This document shows, piece by piece, positions 1-8,193 of a stretch of DNA of 64,000 bases. Origin of the DNA: Streptomyces sp. S.PB5 (GTDB lineage: Bacteria; Actinomycetota; Actinomycetes; Streptomycetales; Streptomycetaceae); contig NZ_JAQMWP010000022.1 in the NCBI RefSeq assembly GCF_030403745.1, forward strand, positions 62,001 through 126,000, in the 5' to 3' direction. The stretch's first letter is position 1. Every line of letters begins with the position of its first letter. Below the pieces are notes generated by a model. The model made no database searches. It was not told the DNA's origin and saw only the letters and a program-made list of their open reading frames with translations. The translations under genes were made by a program, and so were the position numbers.

Positions 1-1301
1 TCCGCGTTCTCCAGCAGCTGCAGCACCGCGTCCCGGTTGCGCGAGGTCTCCCGCGCGATCACCTCGTCGGGCGGGTAGAAACCGCCCCCGGCGCTGGACG
101 ACGGGTACATCTCGAAGGTGTAGCCGAAGATCTTCTGGTTGCCCCACAGCCAGTCGTCGATCGACCCGTCGGTGATGTACAGGTCGCTGGACTGTTCCGG
201 GGTGTAGCCGTTGCTCGCGGCCATCTTCTGGCCGACCGTCGCGAAGGCGTTGCGGTCGTCGGCCGTCATGCCCGTCGTGGTGTCGGCGGTCGTGTAGCCG
301 AACGGCCACAGCACCAGCTCGCTGTAGGTGTGGAAGTCGATGCCGGCCTTGATCTGCTGGACGCCGCCGACGACCCGGCTGCGGACGAAGTTCGCCACGA
401 CCTTGACCTCGGGTGCCGACTCGGCCGCCGTGCCGCGGTAGGTCTCCGAGGACGTCGAGCCGGAGGAGCCGCCGCAGCATCCCCACCGGTAGTTCCAGTT
501 CCGGTTGAGGTCCGTACCGACGTACGAGGAACCGGAGTTGGGCTGGCGGTTCTTGCGCCACGAGCGGTAGGAGCCGCTCGCGATGTCGTACTCGCCGCCG
601 TCGGGGTTGAGGTCCGGGATGATCCAGATCTCGCGGCTGTTGACCAGGTTGGTCACCCGGGAGTCGGTGCCGTAGTCCGAGGTCAGCTCGTTGAGGAGGT
701 ACAGCGCCATCTCGACCGTGAGGTGCTCACGGGCGTGCTGGTGGTGGGTGAAGAGGACCTCCGGTTCGGACTCGTCCGTGCCCACGTTGTCGCTGATCTT
801 GATGGCGACGATGTTCCGGCCCTGGTACGACGTACCGATCACGCGCGTGCTCGCGATCGAGGAGTTGGCGGCGACGACCGTGTTGATCTCGCTCGTCATC
901 TCCGCGTAGTTGTGGTACCGCGAGTCGGCCGAGGGGAAGTCGAGGATGCCCAGCTCGGAGTCCGCGGCGGAGGAGCGGTCGGGGACCGCGCCGAGCGCGG
1001 TGATCTCGTAGCCCTGCGCGCGCAGTTTCCTGATCTGGTCGGCACGGCCGGAGATCACGACACCGTGCTCGTCCACCTCGTCGATCGCCACGCCGGCCTG
1101 CTGGAGGGCCGAGCGTTCCTTGACGGTCGCGTGCGTGTGGACCTCGTACTGGCGGATGTCGTCCGCCGCTGGAGCCGCCTCGGTGCTGCTGTCGGCGCTC
1201 GCGCCCGGGGCGAGGGGTGCCGCGAGGGCGAGGGCGAGCAGGGCGGCGAACGCGGCGGTGCGTCTGCCGCGGGTGCCTGAACCTCGTATGCGAAGTCGCA
1301 T
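1..1301 (-). CDS. M14-family zinc carboxypeptidase, secreted (3' end outside window)
   Basis: Secreted metallopeptidase expected to remove C-terminal residues from extracellular peptides. The N-terminus (MRLRIRGSGTRGRRTAAFAA...) is a basic signal peptide ending near an Ala-rich cleavage region, followed by an inhibitor-like propeptide. The M14 domain shows HAREH (zinc ligands His and Glu), NRNW with the substrate-binding Asn-Arg, HTYSELVLWP (third zinc ligand His) and FEMYPSS (catalytic Glu), all in the carboxypeptidase T/A order. The reading frame is open to base 1, so the C-terminus is missing only because the window ends. Start at 1301, with GGAGACTTC just upstream as a ribosome site. It stands alone, divergent from the next gene. 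Confidence 0.93.
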   Translation of the reverse strand, partial: MRLRIRGSGTRGRRTAAFAALLALALAAPLAPGASADSSTEAAPAADDIRQYEVHTHATVKERSALQQAGVAIDEVDEHGVVISGRADQIRKLRAQGYEITALGAVPDRSSAADSELGILDFPSADSRYHNYAEMTSEINTVVAANSSIASTRVIGTSYQGRNIVAIKISDNVGTDESEPEVLFTHHQHAREHLTVEMALYLLNELTSDYGTDSRVTNLVNSREIWIIPDLNPDGGEYDIASGSYRSWRKNRQPNSGSSYVGTDLNRNWNYRWGCCGGSSGSTSSETYRGTAAESAPEVKVVANFVRSRVVGGVQQIKAGIDFHTYSELVLWPFGYTTADTTTGMTADDRNAFATVGQKMAASNGYTPEQSSDLYITDGSIDDWLWGNQKIFGYTFEMYPSSSAGGGFYPPDEVIARETSRNRDAVLQLLENA

Positions 1302-1564
1302 GAAGTCTCCTAGTTTCTCCAGGGGTTCCGGGATCTCCGGGGCTGGAGTAAGTGGGGATACAGGTGACTCACAGGTGCGGGTGTGGCGCTCATCGTCCAC
1401 TCATGGCATGAGCAGGTCAAGAGTCGACAAAGGAGCCATGGCCGGAACCCGGCGGGCCGCGGGCGCCGAGCTCGTACCCGCGTACCCCCGAACTGGCGTA
1501 CACAGGTAGGAAATCGGGTATTCCTCCCCGTGCGCCGGACCTGCGGGACGGACATCCTGACGCC

Positions 1565-2113
1565 ATGCTGCAACTCTCCGGGGGACGCCTCCCGGACCCC
1601 GATCCTCGGTACGCCGCTTACCCCCAACCCCCTTTGGGGGCAGGCCATCTGAGCGTCGAGTACGCCCCCCGCCCCGACGCCGTCCGCGAGGCCCGCGCCG
1701 CCGTCCGCCGGCAGCTGGAGGGCTGGGGGCTCGCGGACCAGGAGGACCTGGTGGACACCGCCGAGCTGCTCGTCAGCGAACTGGCCACCAACGCCCTGCT
1801 GCACTCCCACAGTCCGAATGACGTGGGAGGTACCCCCACCGCGAGCCGCTTCCGGCTCACCCTGATCGCCTCGCACGGCGTACTGCGCTGCGAGGTCGCC
1901 GATGTCGGCCGGCGAACCCCCCAGGTGCTGGAGGCGGGCACCTCGGAGAGCGGCCGCGGGATGTTCCTGGTGGACGCGCTCGCCCGGCGCTGGGGCTGCC
2001 ATCAGGACGGGCCCGGCAAGACCGTCTGGTTCGAGCTCGGCACGTGTGGCTGCGCGGCCTTGGCGGGGGGCGGTTCGTCCTGCCGCCGGGGGCGGTCCTC
2101 GGGCTGCGGGTAG
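1565..2113 (+). CDS. ATP-binding regulatory protein (RsbW-like HATPase)
   Basis: A 182-residue protein with a GHKL/HATPase fold of the anti-sigma-factor type, common in Streptomyces signalling. The core shows ELLVSELATNALLHS (N-box, with the metal-coordinating Asn), a degenerate DVGRRTP segment where DxGxG is expected, ESGRGMFLVDALA (GRG-L lid region) and a final KTVWFEL strand. No other domain is visible. The last 28 or so residues are Gly/Ser/Cys-rich and look unstructured. Likely cytoplasmic; partner sigma factor or anti-anti-sigma unknown. It stands alone between divergent and downstream genes. Confidence 0.8.
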   Translation: MLQLSGGRLPDPDPRYAAYPQPPLGAGHLSVEYAPRPDAVREARAAVRRQLEGWGLADQEDLVDTAELLVSELATNALLHSHSPNDVGGTPTASRFRLTLIASHGVLRCEVADVGRRTPQVLEAGTSESGRGMFLVDALARRWGCHQDGPGKTVWFELGTCGCAALAGGGSSCRRGRSSGCG

Positions 2114-2204
2114 CGGCGAGGGCCGAGCGCGCCCCGCGTCCCTTGAGGTGGATCTTCTGCACGCCCCCTTGTCCACCCGGTCTCTTTGATGTTCCTTGAC
2201 CTTC

Positions 2205-3524
2205 ATGGCGGACACCACGGGCAACCCCACGGACACCCAGGCAACATCCGGCAACCCCCAACCCCGCAAGTCCAGTTGGACATACATCGGCCCCGGCATC
2301 GTCGTCGCGGCCACCGGCGTCGGCGCCGGCGACCTCGTCGCCACGCTCGTCGCCGGCAGCAACTTCGGCTACACCCTCCTGTGGGCCGCCGTCATCGGCT
2401 GCCTCGTCAAGATCTCCCTCGCCGAGGCCGCCGGCCGCTGGCACCTTTCCACCGGCCGCACCCTCTTCGACGGCTGGGCCAGCCTCGGCCGCTGGACCTC
2501 ATGGTTCTTCGTCGCGTACGTCGTGATCTGGGGCTTCGTCTACGGCGCGGCCGCGATGTCGTCGAGCGCGCTCCCGCTGCAGGCGCTGTTCCCGGACGTG
2601 ATGGACCTCAAGTGGTGGGCCATCGCCTGCGGTCTGTCCGGGCTGGTCTTCGTCTGGTTCAACCGGTACGAGATCTTCGAGAAGGTCATGACGGTCCTGG
2701 TGGGCGTCATGTTCGTCGTGACGGTCTACCTCGCGATCCGCGTCACCCCGAACCTCGGCGACGCCTTCGCCGGCCTGCTCCCCGTCCTCCCCGACGAGAA
2801 GGACTCCATCCTCAACACCCTCGGCCTCATCGGCGGCGTCGGCGGCACCATCACCCTGGCCGCGTACGGCTATTGGGTCAACGCGAAGGGCTGGACCGAC
2901 ACGGGCTGGATGAAGGTCATGCGGCTCGACAACCGCGTCGCCTACGCCACCACCGGCGTCTTCGTCATCTCCATGCTCTTCGTCGGCGCCGAACTGCTGC
3001 ACTCCGCGAACATCGCCATCGCCTCCGGCGACAAGGGACTCATCCAGCTCGGCGACATCCTGGAGGACGAGTACGGCTCGGCGACCGCCAAGTTCTTCCT
3101 CATCGGCTTCTTCGCCACCTCGTTCACCTCCCTCATCGGCGTCTGGCACGGCGTGAGCCTGATGTTCGCCGACTTCGTCGCCCGCTTCCGCGGTGAGGGA
3201 CAGGGGAAGGGCGAGGAGGTCGCCTCCGGTGCGCGCGAACGCTCCTGGCCCTTCCGCGCGTACCTGCTCTGGCTGACCTTCCCGCCCATCGTCCTGCTCT
3301 TCCAGGGCCAGCCCTTCCGTCTGATCATCCTCTACGGCGTCCTGGGCGCGGCCTTCCTCCCCTTCCTCGCCGGCACCCTGATGTGGCTCCTCAACTCCTC
3401 ACGCACGCCCCGCGAATGGCGCAACGGACCGGTCAGCAACGCGATGCTGGCGATCGCCGGGCTGCTGTTCCTGGTGCTGTGCGTGAAGCAGATCTGGGAC
3501 CAGCCCTGGTCGGAGTTCTTCTAG
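2205..3524 (+). CDS. NRAMP-family (SLC11-like) transporter lacking the usual metal-site motifs
   Basis: A 439-residue polytopic membrane protein with about eleven hydrophobic segments. GPGIVVAATGVGAGDLVATL near the N-terminus aligns with TM1 of divalent-metal NRAMP transporters, but the classical DPGN is replaced by a GAGD-type sequence. The TM6 Met-Pro-His metal-ligand motif is also absent: the aligned segment reads GGTITLAAYGYW. The fold is therefore recognisable but the substrate is not safely predicted as Mn/Fe. The ATG at 2205 is chosen; a TTG nine bases upstream is in frame. It converges on the next gene with only 9 bp between stop codons and no visible terminator. Confidence 0.85.
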   Translation: MADTTGNPTDTQATSGNPQPRKSSWTYIGPGIVVAATGVGAGDLVATLVAGSNFGYTLLWAAVIGCLVKISLAEAAGRWHLSTGRTLFDGWASLGRWTSWFFVAYVVIWGFVYGAAAMSSSALPLQALFPDVMDLKWWAIACGLSGLVFVWFNRYEIFEKVMTVLVGVMFVVTVYLAIRVTPNLGDAFAGLLPVLPDEKDSILNTLGLIGGVGGTITLAAYGYWVNAKGWTDTGWMKVMRLDNRVAYATTGVFVISMLFVGAELLHSANIAIASGDKGLIQLGDILEDEYGSATAKFFLIGFFATSFTSLIGVWHGVSLMFADFVARFRGEGQGKGEEVASGARERSWPFRAYLLWLTFPPIVLLFQGQPFRLIILYGVLGAAFLPFLAGTLMWLLNSSRTPREWRNGPVSNAMLAIAGLLFLVLCVKQIWDQPWSEFF

Positions 3525-3533
3525 CTCCTTCTT

Positions 3534-4793
3534 CTAACTCCCGTGCAACTGCTGCCGGGTCGGCGCCCACTTGTCGCTGAGCGCGATCTCCCGGAGCTGC
3601 TCCATCGTCAGGGCGGGCTTCGCGCGGCTCGGGGCGTCGTGCGGCCCGGCGGCGTTCATGGCGCTGACCGAGATCCGCAGACCGTTGATCCGCACCGTGT
3701 CGACGGTCCACCGGACCGCGCCCGGCACGTCCTTGTCACCGGAGTCCCGGCGCTCGATGAGCATCGTGCCGTCGCCGACCTGCTCGGCGCCCTCGAAGAG
3801 GCCCTCGCCGAGGAGGTCCCCCATGTCCGGCTGCACATTGATCTCGACCATGCTCCGGCCCTTGCCGTCGTCGACCACGACATAGCCCCACCCGGACGCG
3901 TCGCCGCCCCGCGCGACCGGCTCCGCCCCGTCGGGGAGGAGGTCGACGAGGGTCTTGCGGATGTCGGTGACGGGGGTGAAGGTCTCCGTCGGAGCCGCGG
4001 TGGGATCGGGCTCCGCGGGGATCGCGTCGATCGCCTTCAGCCACGCCGGCGCGGTCACCAGCTTCTTCAACTCGGCCGCGTCCAGCGGTGGTTCCGGGCG
4101 GGTGATCGAACCGCCCTTCTCGGCCGCGGAGTTCCACTCCGACACCGAGACATGCTGCCCCCTCGGGGTGACCAGGTCGGCGACCCAGCGCTTGGTGGGC
4201 TCGCGCTTGTCGGGATACTCGTAGCCCTGCAGGATCGTCAGCACCGAGCCGTCGTCGAGCCGGTTCGACGTGCAGCGGTCGTGCGGAGTGATCGCCTTGT
4301 CCGGGCACTCGGTCCACTGCCGGGCCTGGTCGCTGCCGGGCTCCACCCGGTCCAGGCCCAGGGAGACGAGCGAGGCCCCGTCCCCGTCGTCCCAGACGAG
4401 CGTCGCGAACGGACCCAGCTGGTCCGCCGTGCCGCGACTGCTCTCCTGGCTGAACTTGCCGTACCCGAGCAGCTCCTTGAGCGTGCCGATCATCTCCTGG
4501 GCGGACACGGGCGGCACCGACGGTGAGGCGCTCGCCGTGGCGCTCGTCCCCACCGTGGCCTGCTCCGCATCCGCACCCCCGCCCGGCAGCAGCAGGGTCC
4601 CGCCCACCCCCACGAGCGCGAGCGAGGCCGCCCCGCCCGCGATGGCCGCCCGGCGCCGCAGCCGCAGCCGCCGCCCTCGCGTCAGGCCCGCGGAGGTGAG
4701 CGAGGTCAGGTCGGCGTCGAAGGTCCCGCCCGCGGCGCGCAGCTCGGCGGCGACACGATCCTCGAAGGGATCGCTGTGCTGTTGTACGGGCAT
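3534..4793 (-). CDS. Single-pass membrane protein of unknown function, partner of the adjacent sigma factor
   Basis: 419 residues. About 45 N-terminal cytoplasmic residues, including an Arg-rich stretch (RGRRLRLRRR), precede one transmembrane segment at about residues 48-70. A long extracytoplasmic part follows, beginning with a Ser/Pro/Ala-rich linker and two similar-looking globular halves. The gene lies 73 bp downstream of the ECF sigma factor gene on the same strand and is probably cotranscribed. The topology resembles an anti-sigma factor with an outside sensing domain, but no zinc anti-sigma motif (HxxxCxxC) is present, so an anti-sigma role is inference only. Confidence 0.75.
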   Translation of the reverse strand: MPVQQHSDPFEDRVAAELRAAGGTFDADLTSLTSAGLTRGRRLRLRRRAAIAGGAASLALVGVGGTLLLPGGGADAEQATVGTSATASASPSVPPVSAQEMIGTLKELLGYGKFSQESSRGTADQLGPFATLVWDDGDGASLVSLGLDRVEPGSDQARQWTECPDKAITPHDRCTSNRLDDGSVLTILQGYEYPDKREPTKRWVADLVTPRGQHVSVSEWNSAAEKGGSITRPEPPLDAAELKKLVTAPAWLKAIDAIPAEPDPTAAPTETFTPVTDIRKTLVDLLPDGAEPVARGGDASGWGYVVVDDGKGRSMVEINVQPDMGDLLGEGLFEGAEQVGDGTMLIERRDSGDKDVPGAVRWTVDTVRINGLRISVSAMNAAGPHDAPSRAKPALTMEQLREIALSDKWAPTRQQLHGS

Positions 4794-4866
4794 GGCAAAC
4801 CACCGTTTCGCGAGGTCCGAGTGAAATATGAAGTCGTAGGGACGGGAGGGCCGTTCATCCGGGCCG

Positions 4867-5376
4867 TCAGAAGCGGGCGTACTCGCCGAGGTCCTCGCCG
4901 AGCAGCTCCCGCAGCCGCCCGAGCGCCCGGGTGCAGCGCGTGCGGACCGCGGCGGAGCTGGCGTGCATCGCGTCCGCGGTCTCCTCGATCGAGCGGTCCT
5001 CCCAGTAGCGCAGGACGACCACCGCCCGGTCCTTCGCGGGCAGCCGGGCCAGCGCCTCCAGGAGCGTCAGCCGCAGCGGTACGTCGCCGTGTCCGGCGTA
5101 CGCCCGCTCCGGGAAGGAGTCGGTGGCCCGCTCCTTGCTGCTGCGCCGCCGCTGATGGGCGAGGAAGGTCCGGGTGAGGACGGTCTGCGCGTACCCGGCG
5201 GGGTTGCCGACCCGGGTCACCCGGTGCCAGCTGATGTACAGCCGGCCCAGGGTCTCCTGCACCAGATCCTCGGCGAGATGCGTGTCCCCGGCGGTGAGCA
5301 GGCACGCGGAGCGGTACAGATGCCCCGCGCGCGCCGCCGCGAACTCCGCGTACTGGTCCGCAAGGACCTGTCTCAT
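4867..5376 (-). CDS. SigE-family ECF RNA polymerase sigma factor
   Basis: A 169-residue group IV sigma factor. Region 2 is seen as HLYRSACLLTAGDTHLAEDL followed by VQETLGRLY, and region 4 as LPAKDRAVVVLRYWEDRSIE with the helix-turn-helix continuing to AAVRTRCTRALGRLRELL. Start set at 5376 because GGGGGAACAC lies just before that ATG; an in-frame codon 42 bases upstream has no such site. It should direct transcription of a small envelope- or stress-related regulon; the downstream membrane protein may be its regulator or target. Confidence 0.9.
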   Translation of the reverse strand: MRQVLADQYAEFAAARAGHLYRSACLLTAGDTHLAEDLVQETLGRLYISWHRVTRVGNPAGYAQTVLTRTFLAHQRRRSSKERATDSFPERAYAGHGDVPLRLTLLEALARLPAKDRAVVVLRYWEDRSIEETADAMHASSAAVRTRCTRALGRLRELLGEDLGEYARF

Positions 5377-5528
5377 GTGTTCCCCCTGCTGGTGGGCGCG
5401 CTCACTTCGCGCTCTCACTTCATTGATGCGGTGGCCCCCTGGAAATGTTTCACACGACGTTCCGGGGATCGTGCGGATAGGTTGCCGTAGGCACCCGAGC
5501 CCAGGTCCGCCGCACCGGAAGACTCAAG

Positions 5529-5885
5529 ATGACGCACCCGCCGCACCACCAGCCGCCCCAGGGCTTCGGCCCGCCCCCGCAGATGCCCCCGCCGCCCGTC
5601 CCCGTAGGCCCGGAGTTCCTGGCCGTCGACCGGCGCAGCTCGGTGACCGTGGACGTCTCGGGCGTGACCCTGGAGATCAACGGGGTGGAGGCCGAGTTCG
5701 ACTGGCCGGAGATCCGCCGCGTCCACTACAAGGCGAGCCCCAACGGCAAGGCGCTGATGGTGGCGGTGGTCCATCTCGACGGCCAGTTCTACGAGTGCGT
5801 GGTGGAGGCGAAGCCACGGGAGCGCCTGCGGGAGTGGTTCGCGGGGCTGGCGGCGGTGCTGGGCCACTACCGTCCGATGGGCTAG
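5529..5885 (+). CDS. Small hypothetical protein with Pro-rich N-terminus
   Basis: 118 residues. The first 28 or so are dominated by Pro, His and Gln (repeated PPQ/PPP) and are probably disordered. The rest forms a compact beta-rich domain: EFLAVDRRSSVTVDVSGVTL, then WPEIRRVHYKA, a central strand pair and a final helix REWFAGLAAVLGHY. No signal peptide or membrane segment. Function not recognised; conserved hypothetical proteins of this shape are common in Streptomyces. The ATG at 5529 is used. Confidence 0.7.
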   Translation: MTHPPHHQPPQGFGPPPQMPPPPVPVGPEFLAVDRRSSVTVDVSGVTLEINGVEAEFDWPEIRRVHYKASPNGKALMVAVVHLDGQFYECVVEAKPRERLREWFAGLAAVLGHYRPMG

Positions 5886-5940
5886 ACCGGCGGTACGGCG
5901 CCGGTGGTGCCGACGGGACCATCACCGTCCGGCCGGGCCG

Positions 5941-6146
5941 GCAGGAGTCAGCTTCCTGATCGAGCTGACGCAGATGCGCGCGGGGGCGGGTGAGTCGCCG
6001 ATATCGATGACTTCACCCTCAACTCCCTGGGCGGTGCCCTCGGAGCCCTCGTCCTCGTGGCCGCGGAACGGCTGGCCGCCCGGTTCGGCAGCGGCCGCCG
6101 GGCCCGCCATCGCCGCGGCCACGAGGAAGAGGTCACCGCCCGTTAG
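5941..6146 (+). pseudogene. Frameshifted 3' remnant of a VanZ-family membrane protein gene
   Basis: One frame reads VSFLIELTQM, matching the helix before the VanZ active-site loop. A second frame, opened between about 5970 and 5997, reads ADIDDFTLNSLGGALGALVL, the typical VanZ (x)DVDDLLLNTLGGxLG segment, and then runs to a TAG at 6144 after a basic tail. The two halves are in different frames and no upstream VanZ helices precede them, so the gene looks both truncated and frameshifted. VanZ-like proteins are membrane proteins linked to glycopeptide response; this copy is unlikely to be functional. Confidence 0.6.
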
Positions 6147-6222
6147 GGCCTCTCTGCCGGGCCCCCTCTGTTGGGCCCCCTCCGCCAGGAACCCTGCGTC
6201 AGGACCCTTGCGCGGAGACCGG

Positions 6223-7911
6223 CTACGGCAGCCCGTGCACGTGCGGACCCACCGCGTTGGACCAGGCGTTCCCGGCCGACGCGTCCCAGTTCGTCGACCA
6301 GGTCATCGCGCCCCGCAGGTCGGGATAGGTCTTCGAGGGCTTGAAGGAGCCGCAGTTGGTGCCCTTGGTGAGACAGTCGAGCGCGTTGTTCACGACTGTC
6401 GGGGACACATACCCGCTGCCCGCCCCGCTCGTCGAGGCCGGCAGCCCGAGGCCCACCTGGGACGGTGCGAGGCCGCCCTCCAGTTGGATGCAGGCCAGCG
6501 CGGTCAGGAAGTCCACCGACCCCTGTGAGTAGACCTTGCCGTCGCAGCCCAGCATCGAACCGCTGTTGTAGTACTGCATGTTGACGACGGTCAGGATGTC
6601 CTTGATGTTCAGGGCCGTCTGGAAGTAGGAGTTGGACGTCGACTGCATGTCGATGGTCTGCGGGGCCATCGTGATGATCAGCGACGAGCCCGCCTTCGCC
6701 GACAGGGACCGCAACGCCTGGGTCATGTAGGTCGCGTTGAGGCCGTTCTCCAGGTCGATGTCGACACCGTCGAAGCCGTACGTCTGCATCAGCGAGTACA
6801 CCGAGTTCGCGAAGTTCGCCGCCGACGTCGAGTCGTTGACCGTCACCGTGCCGCGCTCACCGCCGACGGAGACGATCACCTTCTTCCCGGCCGCCTTCTT
6901 CGCCGCGATGTCCGCCTTGAACTGGTCGACCGTGTAGCCCCCGAGCCCGGCCGAGTCCAGGTTGAACGTCACCGCACCCGGAGTCGTCGTCGCATCGGCG
7001 AAGGCCACCGCGATGATGTCGTACTGGGACTGGACGCCGGAGATCCTCTGGACGGTGGCCCCGTTGTTGAAGTTCTGCCAGTAGCCGGTGACGGCGTGCT
7101 TGGGCAGGGCCGGTCCGGTCGGGATCGTGGTCGTCGTGCCGGTGACCGCCGTCGACCTGGCCGACTCACCCGCCGAGTTCGTCGCGGTGACCTGGAAGGA
7201 GTACGACGTGGAGGCGGCGAGCCCGGTCACCGTCGCCGACGTCCCCGTCACCGCCGTCACCTTCGTACCGTTGCGGTAGACGTTGTAGCCCGTGGCGCCG
7301 GAGACCGTGTTCCAGGCGAGGGAGACGGAGGAGGAGCTCGTACCCGAGACGGCGAGACCGCTCGGGGTCGCCGGGACCGTCGGTTCGGGGTCGGTGCCAC
7401 CGCCGCCGTCCGGGCCGTACACCGACACGTCGTCCGCGAAGTACGCCGCCTGTCCGTACCAGCCGTGCGTGTAGACCGTCACCGAGGTCGTCGAGGCGCC
7501 CGTGGTGAAGGTCGTCGTCAGCTGCTTCCAGGACGAGGAGTCGGGGGTCCAGGTCGAGACGTCCGTGGTGCCGGTGCCGGTGACGCCCAGATACGAGTAG
7601 CCGCCCTGCACCCATGCGCTCAGCGTGTACGTCGAACCGGGTCTGACCGCCACCGTCTGGGTGCACTTCGCGTTGTCCTGCCCGGCCGGCGTCGCCTTCA
7701 GCGCGGCCGCGCCCCCGTGCACCGGCGACGACACGGTCGTACCGCTGCCCGCCGTGCAGGTCCAGTTGGTCAGGCCGGACTCGAAGCCGGCGTTCTTGGC
7801 GTTGTTGATGTCCGCGGCGGCGGCCGGATGGGTGCCGGAGGCGCCGAGGGCGAGGGCGGCGAGTACCGCTGCCGACCAGAAGCGAGACGAGCGTCGTCTG
7901 AGTATGGCCAT
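6223..7911 (-). CDS. Secreted GH18 chitinase with carbohydrate-binding and FnIII domains
   Basis: 562 residues that hydrolyse beta-1,4-linked chitin outside the cell. Signal peptide at about residues 1-33 (basic start, Ala-rich core, AAA cleavage region). Carbohydrate-binding beta-sandwich at about 36-165 (NAGFESGLTNW...). Fibronectin III domain at about 182-258. GH18 barrel from about 272 to the end, with the catalytic motif DGVDIDLE at 381-388, so Glu388 is the acid/base, and a preceding KVIVSVGG strand. The order CBM-FnIII-GH18 is that of Streptomyces ChiA-type enzymes. No Shine-Dalgarno sequence is visible before the ATG; see the promoter entry for two DasR-like sites. Confidence 0.95.
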   Translation of the reverse strand: MAILRRRSSRFWSAAVLAALALGASGTHPAAAADINNAKNAGFESGLTNWTCTAGSGTTVSSPVHGGAAALKATPAGQDNAKCTQTVAVRPGSTYTLSAWVQGGYSYLGVTGTGTTDVSTWTPDSSSWKQLTTTFTTGASTTSVTVYTHGWYGQAAYFADDVSVYGPDGGGGTDPEPTVPATPSGLAVSGTSSSSVSLAWNTVSGATGYNVYRNGTKVTAVTGTSATVTGLAASTSYSFQVTATNSAGESARSTAVTGTTTTIPTGPALPKHAVTGYWQNFNNGATVQRISGVQSQYDIIAVAFADATTTPGAVTFNLDSAGLGGYTVDQFKADIAAKKAAGKKVIVSVGGERGTVTVNDSTSAANFANSVYSLMQTYGFDGVDIDLENGLNATYMTQALRSLSAKAGSSLIITMAPQTIDMQSTSNSYFQTALNIKDILTVVNMQYYNSGSMLGCDGKVYSQGSVDFLTALACIQLEGGLAPSQVGLGLPASTSGAGSGYVSPTVVNNALDCLTKGTNCGSFKPSKTYPDLRGAMTWSTNWDASAGNAWSNAVGPHVHGLP

Positions 7912-7918
7912 GACAATG

Positions 7919-7962
7919 AGATTGGTTCAGACCAATCCCGTCCGTCAATAGGTCCAGACCAT
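7919..7962 (-). promoter_or_regulatory. Chitinase promoter with two DasR-like operators
   Basis: Reading toward the chitinase, TTGACG (7948-7943) and CAATCT (7924-7919) are separated by 18 bp. The CAATCT box ends 7 bp before the ATG, which suggests a leaderless transcript. Two near-palindromes resemble the DasR consensus around TGGTCTAGACCA: ATTGGTCTGAACCAAT (7936-7921), overlapping the spacer and -10 box, and ATGGTCTGGACCTAT (7962-7948), just upstream of and touching the -35 box. Known Streptomyces biology: DasR represses chitin genes and is released by amino-sugar phosphates. Binding here is inferred from sequence only. Confidence 0.7.
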
Positions 7963-8193
7963 CTCGACCATCTCCGCGGTCACCTTCACGAGTCCTTCAT
8001 GACTCATCGGCATATGCAATCCGCCCTATTTTGGGGAACCTTGCGCAATAACAGTTGTCGTCAGCTGAAGAAACGCTGTTCTCCGGTCACATGCCCGTGG
8101 TTAGAGTGCTCACATAGTCACGCAGTGAAGTCGACTGGGTGTGCCGGAGTAACGCCGGTCGGGCCGGCGGGCATGGGGAGTGGGGAGCTGCGC

